A stretch of 10,843 nucleotides of DNA from Methanocorpusculum sp. (GTDB taxonomy: Archaea; Halobacteriota; Methanomicrobia; Methanomicrobiales; Methanocorpusculaceae): the NCBI GenBank assembly GCA_030539595.1, contig JAUNXW010000047.1:1-10843 (forward strand). The letters are read 5' to 3'. Made by a program: the position numbers and the translations under genes. This document shows positions 1 to 6,778 of this stretch, piece after piece (the first letter of the stretch is position 1; each line of letters opens with the position of its first letter). The notes beneath the pieces were generated by a model. It searched no databases. It was not told where the DNA came from and saw only the letters and a program-made list of their open reading frames with translations.

Positions 1-48
1 GCGTCCTTGGTAAGGACGAGGCCGCGAGTTCAAATCTCGCCTGAGGCT
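1..48 (+). tRNA. tRNA-Thr (GGT anticodon), 3' part, cut by the window edge
   Basis: The window begins at about tRNA position 26. The anticodon stem pairs 2-6 with 14-18 (5 bp). The 7-base loop at 7-13 has the standard TT before the anticodon GGT at 9-11 and AA after it, so it reads ACC/ACT threonine codons. A 5-base variable loop (19-23, AGGCC) follows. The T arm pairs 24-28 with 36-40 around the loop TTCAAAT (29-35). Bases 41-47 are the 3' acceptor strand and T48 is the discriminator, as expected for archaeal tRNA-Thr. The CCA tail is not encoded. The D arm and 5' acceptor strand lie outside the window. Confidence 0.93.
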
Positions 49-49
49 C

Positions 50-67
50 TTATTTTTATGTTTTTTC
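50..67 (+). terminator. T-tract terminator after tRNA-Thr
   Basis: Two T runs (53-57 and 61-66) directly follow the mature tRNA end. Oligo-T tracts without a hairpin are the usual intrinsic termination signal for archaeal RNA polymerase. Inferred from position and composition only. Confidence 0.55.
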
Positions 68-90
68 CGAGTTCTGAAAATACAAACACA

Positions 91-100
91 ATTTATTATT
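91..100 (+). promoter_or_regulatory. TATA-like element before the acyltransferase gene
   Basis: The A+T block ATTTATTATT is centred about 34 bases before the ATG at 129. A transcript starting about 25 bases downstream of it would have a leader of only about ten bases. No Shine-Dalgarno site is visible, which fits a short-leader archaeal mRNA. Confidence 0.45.
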
Positions 101-128
101 TAGATAGACTGCGAATATTTACGAAGCA

Positions 129-1337
129 ATGGCAAGCCTTCGACTTATCTGGTACAGATTTACTTATGTAATACTGGTTACATTAATCAGACCTTACGTA
201 AGATTCAAACTCCACTATACATACGATAAAGTAAAATCACATCACCGCCCGTATCTTGCGTTTTCAAACCACACGACATTATGGGATTTTCTCCTTGTCG
301 GTGTTGCTTTCAGACGCGAGATGTATTACATCGCAGGCGAACATTTGTTCAGAAACAAATTCCTAAGACGCTTTGTAGTAAGCATTGCCGGAATTATCAT
401 CCGCAAAAAAGGCGCGCCCGCAGACGATATGATTTGTGAAATGAAGGAAGCCATAAAAGACGGCGCAAATGTATGGATGAGCCCCGAAGGCGCGAGGTCA
501 ATAAACGGAGAATCCGCATTTATTTCACCTGCCACAGGCAAACTTGTAAAAGAATGTGCTGAGCTGGGTGCGGGACTTATTACCTACAGAATTCACGGCG
601 GATATCTTCGAAGACCCAGATGGGGAAAACACGAACGCATGGGAAAAATGTGGGGAGAATTTGTTCACGAATACAGCCCCGAAGAACTCAAAGCAATGTC
701 TGTTGATGAAGTCAACCGTCACATAAAAGAGGACATGTATGTAAATACATTCGACGACCAGAAGAAAAATCCAACGCCGTATACAGGAGAAGCCCTTGCA
801 GAAGATTTGGAGACGATTCTTTATGTCTGTCCCGAATGTAAACAGATGGGCAAACTTCACAGCAAAGGAGAAATTCTCAAATGTGAATGCGGTTACTCGG
901 TAAAATTCAATCAGCACGGGCTTTTCGAATCTGACAGCGGTCACGAACTTCATCTTGACAACATAGCAAGCTGGGATCACTGGCAAAGAGATTTCCTGAA
1001 AAGCAATATGGAAAAATACATGGCGCTTCCAAAAGATGTTCCGATTGAAACAGACGAGCGTCAGATTCTGAGAAAAGTAGGAGCTCTAAAATCGGTTGAC
1101 GAACTCGGGCGCGGAAAGTTTTCCGTTTACTGCGACAGAATGGAATTTGAAACAACCGAAGGCAAAAAATATTCGTTCCTGCTCAAAGACCTCAAAGGAT
1201 TTGCCTTCTCGCTTCAGATGAAAATTCTTTTCACCGACAAAGACGGCACTTACTACGAAGTCGACTCGGAAGTTCCGCGCTCGGCAACAAAATATATGGT
1301 TCTTTACCGCAACCTTTTAGGTAAAGAATACTACTGA
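129..1337 (+). CDS. PlsC-like (lysophospholipid acyltransferase family) protein with C-terminal zinc ribbon
   Basis: Residues about 35-180 form a PlsC/LPLAT-type acyltransferase domain. The catalytic HX4D motif is H48-D53 within SNHTTLWDF, and the substrate-loop motif is P119-E120-G121 followed by ARS. Hydrophobic stretches at 10-20 and 82-91 suggest membrane association. After a linker comes a zinc ribbon, C234-X2-C237 and C252-X-C254, then about 140 residues I do not recognise. The family moves acyl groups onto lysophospholipids or related alcohols. Archaeal membrane lipids are ether-linked isoprenoids, so the real substrate is unclear. It is longer (402 residues) than a typical PlsC of about 240 because of the C-terminal extension. 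The hydrogenase protease gene follows after 5 bases, so the two are probably co-transcribed. The family call is firm; substrate and partner are unknown. Confidence 0.85.
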   Translation: MASLRLIWYRFTYVILVTLIRPYVRFKLHYTYDKVKSHHRPYLAFSNHTTLWDFLLVGVAFRREMYYIAGEHLFRNKFLRRFVVSIAGIIIRKKGAPADDMICEMKEAIKDGANVWMSPEGARSINGESAFISPATGKLVKECAELGAGLITYRIHGGYLRRPRWGKHERMGKMWGEFVHEYSPEELKAMSVDEVNRHIKEDMYVNTFDDQKKNPTPYTGEALAEDLETILYVCPECKQMGKLHSKGEILKCECGYSVKFNQHGLFESDSGHELHLDNIASWDHWQRDFLKSNMEKYMALPKDVPIETDERQILRKVGALKSVDELGRGKFSVYCDRMEFETTEGKKYSFLLKDLKGFAFSLQMKILFTDKDGTYYEVDSEVPRSATKYMVLYRNLLGKEYY

Positions 1338-1342
1338 TTTTT

Positions 1343-1786
1343 ATGAAAACAGTTCTGCTCGGCGTCGGAAATTCTTTACACTCAGACGATGGAGCAGGTC
1401 CTTATTTTGCCAAACTCTTTGAGGGCAGCAGGGATATTATTTCTTTTGACTGCGGAACAGCTCCCGAAAATTTTACCGGTAAAATAAGACGGGCAATGCC
1501 CGAGAGAATTTTAATTGTCGACGCGAGCCTGATGGGGCTTCGTGCGGGAGATGTGAGAATTGTTCCCGCTGAAAAAATTCATGACACATCTGTTGGAACT
1601 CATATGCTCCCCCTCACGCATCTTGTAAATTTCCTGTCGGAAATCACCGAAGAAATTATCCTGATTGGGATACAGCCGAAATCGCTTGAAGATGGTGATG
1701 TTTTGAGTTTTGAGGTTCGCTCGGCACTTGACGAACTTGAAAAAACAATCAACGAAGGAAACCTTAAATTAATCCCTGTTTTGTAA
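1343..1786 (+). CDS. hycI: HycI-type [NiFe]-hydrogenase maturation endopeptidase
   Basis: This family removes the C-terminal tail of the [NiFe]-hydrogenase large subunit once nickel is inserted, using the bound nickel to recognise its substrate. The N-terminus VLLGVGNSLHSDDGAGP is the family signature. D16, D60 (ILIVDAS) and H87 (GTHMLPL) sit where the nickel ligands of E. coli HycI/HybD are found (D/E16, D62, H90/93). The THxLPL form favours the HycI group that serves membrane Ech-like or F420-reducing enzymes. The length of 147 residues is normal. The start lies 5 bases after the stop of the acyltransferase gene, giving a probable two-gene transcript. No hydrogenase subunit gene is in the window, so the client enzyme must be encoded elsewhere. 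Confidence 0.88.
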   Translation: MKTVLLGVGNSLHSDDGAGPYFAKLFEGSRDIISFDCGTAPENFTGKIRRAMPERILIVDASLMGLRAGDVRIVPAEKIHDTSVGTHMLPLTHLVNFLSEITEEIILIGIQPKSLEDGDVLSFEVRSALDELEKTINEGNLKLIPVL

Positions 1787-1805
1787 ATCAAAGCTATTCG
1801 GTAAG

Positions 1806-1813
1806 ATTATAAT
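1806..1813 (+). promoter_or_regulatory. TATA box of the aldolase gene
   Basis: ATTATAAT is centred about 28 bases before the ATG at 1838, the spacing expected when transcription starts at or next to the start codon. An earlier ATG at 1834 is out of frame. No Shine-Dalgarno site precedes 1838, which supports a leaderless mRNA. Confidence 0.6.
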
Positions 1814-1837
1814 TGTCGTAAAACAAACATATAATGT

Positions 1838-2740
1838 ATGTCTGATATTATAGTTCCACTTGATGTCCCAAAAGAAATGCGGGACACATATATAGAAAAT
1901 TATAATCTTATAACCGGAGGCTCAGGCCATCTGATGCTTTTTGCGGGCGACCAGAAGATAGAGCATCTGAATGATGATTTTTACGGCGAGAAAGTTCCAT
2001 CAGATGACGGAGACCCCGAGCATCTTTTCAGAATTGCGTCAAAGGGAAAGGTCGGAGTTCTTGCAGCCCAGCTCGGTTTAATCACAAGATACGGTATGGA
2101 TTATCCGGACGTTCCGTATCTTGTGAAACTGAACTCCAAAACTCATCTTGTCGGTGTTTCGCAAAAAGACCCGCTTTCATCACAATTATGGGATGTTGAA
2201 CAGATTGCGGCAATACGCGAAGAGTACGGTGTTAAGATTGCGGCTGTGGGATACACAATTTATCTCGGCAGTGAATTTGAATCCGATATGCTTACACAGG
2301 CGGCGCAGATAATTTCCGATGCACACTACTACGGTCTTGTTACTGTTCTCTGGATTTACCCAAGAGGCAAGGCGGTCAAAGAAGAGAAAGACCCGCATTT
2401 AATCGCAGGGGCAGCAGGAGTTGCGGCGTGTCTCGGCAGTGATTTCGTTAAAGTGAATGCACCGAAAAAAGAAGGCGAAAACTCTGCGGAGCTTTTGAAA
2501 GAAGCAGTCAAAGCAGCGGGACGCACAAAATTAGTCTGTGCTGGCGGTTCAACAACCTCGGAAGAGAAATTCCTTTCAGAGTTATACGACCAGATTCACG
2601 TCGGCGGAGCATGCGGAAACGCAACCGGCAGAAATATTCACCAGAAGCCTCTTGAGGAAGCGGTTAAATTCTGCAACGCAATTTATGCAATAACCGTCGA
2701 GGGAAAGAGCCTTGCCGAGGCTCTGGCAATCTTAAAATAA
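1838..2740 (+). CDS. DhnA/FbaB-type class I aldolase (fructose-bisphosphate aldolase-like)
   Basis: A TIM-barrel aldolase of the archaeal class I family (COG1830), which forms a Schiff base with a lysine. The expected lysine is K205 in SDFVKVNAPK. The C-terminal phosphate-binding loops are visible as CAGGSTT (234-240) and GRNIHQ (264-269). The N-terminal region has AGDQKIEHL (36-44), aligned with the loop that carries the catalytic Asp in archaeal FBP aldolases. At 300 residues it is somewhat longer than archaeal FbaB (about 260-280). Fructose-1,6-bisphosphate aldolase activity in gluconeogenesis is the likely role. Related enzymes make aromatic-precursor sugars (ADH synthase) or act on other sugar phosphates, so the substrate is not settled. 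It stands alone between its own TATA box and a T-rich end. Confidence 0.8.
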   Translation: MSDIIVPLDVPKEMRDTYIENYNLITGGSGHLMLFAGDQKIEHLNDDFYGEKVPSDDGDPEHLFRIASKGKVGVLAAQLGLITRYGMDYPDVPYLVKLNSKTHLVGVSQKDPLSSQLWDVEQIAAIREEYGVKIAAVGYTIYLGSEFESDMLTQAAQIISDAHYYGLVTVLWIYPRGKAVKEEKDPHLIAGAAGVAACLGSDFVKVNAPKKEGENSAELLKEAVKAAGRTKLVCAGGSTTSEEKFLSELYDQIHVGGACGNATGRNIHQKPLEEAVKFCNAIYAITVEGKSLAEALAILK

Positions 2741-2764
2741 TTTTTTTTAGAATCTGCTTTTTTT
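2741..2764 (+). terminator. Double T-tract terminator after the aldolase gene
   Basis: Eight T (2741-2748) immediately follow the stop codon and seven more occur at 2758-2764, with no convincing hairpin. This is a typical archaeal gene end. Confidence 0.6.
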
Positions 2765-2781
2765 CAAAATCGAAAAAACTC

Positions 2782-2791
2782 AATATAAATA
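2782..2791 (+). promoter_or_regulatory. TATA box of the MFS transporter gene
   Basis: AATATAAATA lies about 60 bases before the ATG at 2846, predicting a start near 2810-2815 and a leader of about 30 bases. No good Shine-Dalgarno site is visible in that leader. Confidence 0.5.
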
Positions 2792-2845
2792 ATTCATCAT
2801 CTTAATAACGAACCAAATCCCACACGTAAAGACCGAATCAAAACC

Positions 2846-4228
2846 ATGATTGTCAAAAATCCGATTGCGCAAGCCCTGTTGATGATTCTTGCGAGCGGAG
2901 CGGTTTTTATGGACTACCTTGATACAAGTATCGTATCAATTGCCCTTCCCGCAATTTCACAAAGTACTGGTATGTCAAGCACAGGTTCATCATGGGTAAT
3001 GACTTCATATCTTCTTGCATTGGGAAGTACTCTTCTGCTCTTTGGAAAAATCGCCGACAGAACAGGCCGCCACAAATTAATATTTATCAGCGGATTTGCT
3101 TTGTTCACACTCTCGTCAATTTTCTGCGGGCTGTCAACAAGTATGATTCTCTTAATTATATTCAGAGTTGTTCAGGGAATTGCGGCGGCTGCCATGGTAT
3201 CCACATCGACAATGCTCATCACACTTCATCTGCCTCTTGAAAAACAGGGATTTGCAACAGGTGTTATCGCAACACTCGGAGGTGTGGCTCTTGCCTGCGG
3301 ACCTTTTGTAGGTGGTATTTTAACTGAATTCATCTCGTGGCACTGGATATTTTTCATAAACATTCCAATCGGAATTATTGGAATAATAATGTCAATATTC
3401 CTGATTCCAAAATATGAGAAACAGCCTTCGGCAGCAGAGAAGAAACCTTTCGATGTGATTGGAGCAGCTCTTCTTGCAGCCTCGCTTATTGCACTTCTCG
3501 CAGGCTTTGAACTCGGAGCATCTGATGGCTGGTCTCTGCCCATTATTCTTCTGATAGTAATATCTCCGATGCTTATGGCAGTATTTCTTCGCCGCGAGTT
3601 AAACCATCCTGACCCGGTGATGTCTACTAAACTGCTTCTCAGCAGGACAATAATGTTTTCGTCGCTTTGTATGCTTTTGATAACTGTAGTTTTCCTTGGA
3701 ATGATTTACATAATGCCGTTTTATTTAACATCAAATCTCGGATACGGAGCGGCGCTTGCGGGAATTATAATGCTTATTCCCCCTGTAGTAAACGCGCTTA
3801 TTGGAATACCCGCAGGGGCTCTCACCAAAAAATTCGGCTGCATGAGGCTCTGCAACGTTGCTGCAATTTGTCAGGCTCTTGGAATGTTGATGATAGTGTT
3901 CTCCATCATCATTTCAAATCTCCCGATACTTTTTATAGGGCTTGGATTTGTTGGGCTTGGAACAGGTATGAACGAAGCGCCCGGAATTCGCAGAGTAAAT
4001 ATTCACGCGCCGATAAATCTTCAGGGTTCTTCGAGCGGGCTTGTCTTCACGGTTATGAACGTAGGATGCGTAATAGGCGTAGCCCTCTTTTCAATTGTTG
4101 CGACAATAGTTTCAGACAGCACTGTTTTTACAAATGAAGGTGTTTATGCCGCATGTCTTGCTGGTGCTTTTGTAAGTATCCTCGCATATATTTCATCGAG
4201 ACTTGCCCGCGACACGATTAAATATTGA
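2846..4228 (+). CDS. MFS transporter, DHA2 family (14 TM drug:H+ antiporter type)
   Basis: A 460-residue, almost wholly hydrophobic inner-membrane protein with DHA2-family marks. The TM1 motif is LDTSIVSIALP (25-35). Motif A is GKIADRTGRHK (67-77), motif B is RVVQG (107-111), and motif C is the GPFVGG region (152-157) followed by SWHWIFFINIPIG (164-176). The length and the extra central hydrophobic segments (about 205-245) fit 14 membrane spans. Relatives export drugs, dyes or metabolites using the proton gradient (EmrB/QacA type); in methanogens the substrates are unknown. It is a monocistronic gene between a T-tract and a 159-base spacer. No regulator gene of the TetR/MarR kind adjoins it, unlike many bacterial relatives. 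The start at 2846 places the first helix normally. Confidence 0.88.
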   Translation: MIVKNPIAQALLMILASGAVFMDYLDTSIVSIALPAISQSTGMSSTGSSWVMTSYLLALGSTLLLFGKIADRTGRHKLIFISGFALFTLSSIFCGLSTSMILLIIFRVVQGIAAAAMVSTSTMLITLHLPLEKQGFATGVIATLGGVALACGPFVGGILTEFISWHWIFFINIPIGIIGIIMSIFLIPKYEKQPSAAEKKPFDVIGAALLAASLIALLAGFELGASDGWSLPIILLIVISPMLMAVFLRRELNHPDPVMSTKLLLSRTIMFSSLCMLLITVVFLGMIYIMPFYLTSNLGYGAALAGIIMLIPPVVNALIGIPAGALTKKFGCMRLCNVAAICQALGMLMIVFSIIISNLPILFIGLGFVGLGTGMNEAPGIRRVNIHAPINLQGSSSGLVFTVMNVGCVIGVALFSIVATIVSDSTVFTNEGVYAACLAGAFVSILAYISSRLARDTIKY

Positions 4229-4270
4229 CGCAGATTGACTATCGTTCGACCATAAAATATTTATCAATTA

Positions 4271-4319
4271 ACACATTTCATTAAATTTTCACTTGATTTT
4301 TTCAATATCTGAAATGTGT
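4271..4319. repeat. 10-bp inverted repeat upstream of the DUF2193 operon promoter
   Basis: ACACATTTCA at 4271-4280 is repeated exactly as its reverse complement at 4310-4319, with a 29-base A+T-rich spacer. The downstream half ends about 12 bases before the TATA box. It could be a two-half-site operator or an RNA stem at the end of the MFS transcript (T6 run at 4297-4302 in the spacer). No function is shown. Confidence 0.6.
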
Positions 4320-4325
4320 CGCAAG

Positions 4326-4338
4326 GGAAAAGTATATC
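4326..4338 (+). promoter_or_regulatory. BRE/TATA promoter of the DUF2193-DUF2180-aquaporin operon
   Basis: GGAAAAGTATATC has a purine-rich BRE-like 5' half running into a TATA core at 4332-4337. Transcription should start near 4360, leaving a leader of about 28 bases that holds the ribosome site. This differs from the leaderless layout of several other genes here. Confidence 0.5.
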
Positions 4339-4374
4339 AATAGTATAAACCTAAAGAATAGAATATACACAACT

Positions 4375-4380
4375 GAGGTG
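4375..4380 (+). promoter_or_regulatory. Shine-Dalgarno site of the DUF2193 gene
   Basis: GAGGTG lies 7 bases before the ATG at 4388 and matches the anti-Shine-Dalgarno end of 16S rRNA. It is the clearest ribosome site before a recognised gene in this window and fixes the start codon. Confidence 0.75.
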
Positions 4381-4387
4381 AAGAATC

Positions 4388-5890
4388 ATGACAAATCTTT
4401 ATGAAAAAATGGTGAACGAAGCAATGGCAGCACAGCACGCTGACGTTGAGATTCTCAAGAAGAGGAGAGGACTTAAGTTCCACATGAAAGACGCTTTTGC
4501 ATACGTTGAAGCAGTCGAAAAGATGACAGTCGGTGAAAATCAAAGCGCCGCTGTTATCAACTTACACAAAGAATCCGTTAAAACACACTTCAATGTCTTA
4601 TCAAAACTCTGTTCGTGCGTAAGACCTGAAGACGATCCGTTTGTTGAACACTATCAGACACCTGTTGTTCTGGAAATATTAAGAGAGCAGGACGAAAAAT
4701 TCGCAAAGAGTCTCGAGGTCTTTGCCGACTCAATCAAAACAAACATTGCAATCGTCGGAAAAGAAGCCGCAAGAGGCTATGCAGGATTTTACGGACCTAC
4801 ATGTGTTGTCGACTTCGCATTAATGCCCGGCTCGACAAGCAATGTGGTTAACCAGATTCTGAACAAAACAGAAATTCCGAAGGAACACAAACAGGCAATC
4901 CTTGCCGCAAAATCATGGGGTATGAACACCTCTTACGGAATAGGAGATTTATTTGCAAAGAGAGTTGAAGCGGGCGACACGCTTGCCGAAGCCTCAAGAC
5001 AGGAAGTCAGACAGCTTCAGGAACTCTACAGAAACCCTGTTGAAGCTCAGGCAGCATTAATGCGCCGCTCAAAAATGTCTTCTTTCAGTGCAAAGCGCTA
5101 CATGGAAAACTACCGCAAGGGAATGGAAAAATCTGTTAAAGCGGCAATCGATGACGGAGTTCACTACGGAAACATAGCAACAATTCCCGCATATTGTGTA
5201 GGTGACATAGCACACCACATTTCGCAATCCACATACAACATGTGCAAAGATGATGTGGTTATGGCAACTATCGACGCTGTCACCAATGTAATCGAGAATA
5301 CTCTCAGAAACGCAATTCCGAACTTCAAGAATCCGTATCAGGTTTTAAACACAGCCACAGGCGCATCTGCTGCTGCAACCGAATACATTCTTGAACTTGA
5401 CGGTTTCAACGCGCCGATGATTGTTGACCTCTTAACCAAGAGATACCACAATCTCGTGATGATTAAACCAACCAGAGGAGCTGCCGCTGAACTTCACAAC
5501 TGCGACTTCATGGATATGATTTACCGCGGCTGGAAGATTATGGACAAAGCCGAGCGTGTAAGAAACGGCTCGGGCAAACCGCTTGTTCCAAAGATTGACG
5601 GAACATTTGCAGTTGACCTTGCGCCGATTCACGCAAACGATGTTTTGATGAACCCGCAGCGCTACGCATATCCTGCCTGTGCGATTACGGTTCGTTCATC
5701 CGCTCTGATGAGACTTGCAGACTACCCGTGTCTGCTGACAAGCGAGCCGATAACCGCAACAATGATGACAAATATCATTGCGCTTGACAAGAAGAATCCA
5801 GCAGCACCTGTTCGCGGATGCAAGAACTGCGCAACAGCATGTCTTCAGGGCAGCCGCCACCAGTACTGCCAGTATCGTGAGGCAGTATAA
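4388..5890 (+). CDS. DUF2193 family protein (methanogen protein of unknown function)
   Basis: A 500-residue soluble protein with no signal peptide or membrane span, which I recognise as DUF2193, a family known mainly from methanogens and without an assigned activity. The N-terminal 130 residues are charged and mostly helical. The middle holds GFYGPTCVVDFALMPGST (133-150) and a His/Cys patch around C270 and H276-H277 (YCVGDIAHH). The glycine-rich TGASAAATEY (324-333) and the TRGAAAELHNCDF stretch (362-374) look conserved. It ends in a cysteine cluster, C478-X2-C481-X3-C485-X8-C494, suited to an iron-sulfur cluster or metal. There are 12 cysteines in all (75, 77, 139, 270, 286, 372, 431, 448, 478, 481, 485, 494). 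It heads an operon with DUF2180 (2-base gap) and an aquaporin. An enzyme or redox protein is plausible but inferred. Confidence 0.82.
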   Translation: MTNLYEKMVNEAMAAQHADVEILKKRRGLKFHMKDAFAYVEAVEKMTVGENQSAAVINLHKESVKTHFNVLSKLCSCVRPEDDPFVEHYQTPVVLEILREQDEKFAKSLEVFADSIKTNIAIVGKEAARGYAGFYGPTCVVDFALMPGSTSNVVNQILNKTEIPKEHKQAILAAKSWGMNTSYGIGDLFAKRVEAGDTLAEASRQEVRQLQELYRNPVEAQAALMRRSKMSSFSAKRYMENYRKGMEKSVKAAIDDGVHYGNIATIPAYCVGDIAHHISQSTYNMCKDDVVMATIDAVTNVIENTLRNAIPNFKNPYQVLNTATGASAAATEYILELDGFNAPMIVDLLTKRYHNLVMIKPTRGAAAELHNCDFMDMIYRGWKIMDKAERVRNGSGKPLVPKIDGTFAVDLAPIHANDVLMNPQRYAYPACAITVRSSALMRLADYPCLLTSEPITATMMTNIIALDKKNPAAPVRGCKNCATACLQGSRHQYCQYREAV

Positions 5891-5892
5891 AA

Positions 5893-6105
5893 ATGAAATG
5901 CTACGTCTGTGAAAAACTCGGAGTAGACCGCGAGGCTACAGGTATCTGCATAGTCTGCGGTATGGGACTTTGCACAGAGCATATGGTAAGAGCAGATGTA
6001 GAGACGTGGGAGGGAGGTTATCCCTTCCCGTCAAAGAAACTGAAGAAGCCAATCCCGAGAATTCTGTGCCCGGAGTGCGACCACGCTCTTCACGGAGACA
6101 AGTAG
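5893..6105 (+). CDS. DUF2180 family small zinc-binding protein
   Basis: A 70-residue protein, mostly zinc ligands: C3-X2-C6, C19-X2-C22, C27-X2-H30 and C59-X2-C62, with further His at 64 and 67. Eight paired ligands in this order could bind two zinc ions, possibly in a cross-braced B-box/RING-like fold with C3, C6, C27 and H30 at one site and the rest at the other; the pairing is inference. I recognise it as DUF2180, a small archaeal family of unknown function. It begins 2 bases after the stop of the DUF2193 gene, with a GTGAGG ribosome site at 5878-5883 inside that gene's end, and runs straight into the aquaporin gene. The coupling implies matched expression and perhaps contact with one of the two neighbours. 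It is too small for a typical enzyme; a binding or adaptor role fits. Confidence 0.8.
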   Translation: MKCYVCEKLGVDREATGICIVCGMGLCTEHMVRADVETWEGGYPFPSKKLKKPIPRILCPECDHALHGDK

Positions 6106-6777
6106 ATGGATTTACTGAAGCGTTCTGTTGCCGAACTTGTTGGAACACTTGTTTTGGTATTCATAGGCTGCGGTTCTGTCTGGTTCATAGGAAATGACCT
6201 GTTCGGTGTTGCGGCAGCCTTTGGTATTGCCGTTGCCGTGATGATTTATGCTGTCGGTTCGGTTTCCGGCGCGCACATCAATCCTGCGGTAAGTATCGCT
6301 CTTTGCGCAATCAAAAAGTTCCCTGTTAAAGATACGATTGCATATGTAATTGCGCAGTGCATCGGAGCGTTTATCGGCGCACTTTTACTTGTTGCAATAG
6401 GCGGTGCTGCGGGAATCGGAGCAACAGCCCCTGCGGAAGGTTTCACAATCTGGCAGGCGTTAATTGCGGAAATTATCGGAACATTTGTTCTTATGCTTGT
6501 TATTATGGGCGTTGCGGTTGACCGCAGAGCTCCCGCAGGATTTGCGGGACTTGCAATTGGAGGTGCTGTTCTTGCTGTAATTATTGCAATAGGAAATATC
6601 TCCGGCGGTTCAATCAACCCTGCAAGAACTTTCGGTCCTGACCTCGCGGCTCTAATTTTCGGTAACGCAAATGCAGCTGCGCTATGGACGTCGTTTCCTA
6701 TCTATGTGATAGGTCCAATAGTCGGAGCACTGCTCGCTGTTTTCCTCTACAAAGCAATTGCCGGAAAACAGGACTAA
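6106..6777 (+). CDS. aqpM: MIP-family channel, AqpM-like aquaporin
   Basis: A six-helix major intrinsic protein of 223 residues in the cytoplasmic membrane, with both half-helix motifs intact: NPA at 59-61 (GAHINPAV) and at 171-173 (GGSINPAR). Alignment by eye with E. coli AqpZ places the selectivity filter at F39, I159, G168 and R174. The His of water-specific channels is replaced by Ile, as in the characterised AqpM of Methanothermobacter marburgensis, which passes water well and glycerol poorly and has been proposed to pass CO2 or H2S. Glycerol facilitators have Gly at this site instead. The ATG follows the DUF2180 stop with no gap, so translation is probably coupled. Its solute may be the substrate or product of the DUF2193 protein; that is inference. 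Confidence 0.88.
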   Translation: MDLLKRSVAELVGTLVLVFIGCGSVWFIGNDLFGVAAAFGIAVAVMIYAVGSVSGAHINPAVSIALCAIKKFPVKDTIAYVIAQCIGAFIGALLLVAIGGAAGIGATAPAEGFTIWQALIAEIIGTFVLMLVIMGVAVDRRAPAGFAGLAIGGAVLAVIIAIGNISGGSINPARTFGPDLAALIFGNANAAALWTSFPIYVIGPIVGALLAVFLYKAIAGKQD

Positions 6778-6778
6778 A

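Noticed and set aside
525..986. 153-codon minus-strand ORF opposite the acyltransferase gene
   Set aside because: Antisense shadow of a gene with intact catalytic motifs; no start signal or family match of its own.
3667..4137. 156-codon + strand ORF inside the MFS gene
   Set aside because: Out-of-frame shadow of a clear DHA2 transporter; its composition (many Cys, Arg, Ser) is typical of a shadow frame.
6246..6617. 123-codon minus-strand ORF opposite the aquaporin gene
   Set aside because: Antisense shadow; its Ile/Pro/Ala-rich repeats mirror the Gly/Ala/Ile codons of the channel.
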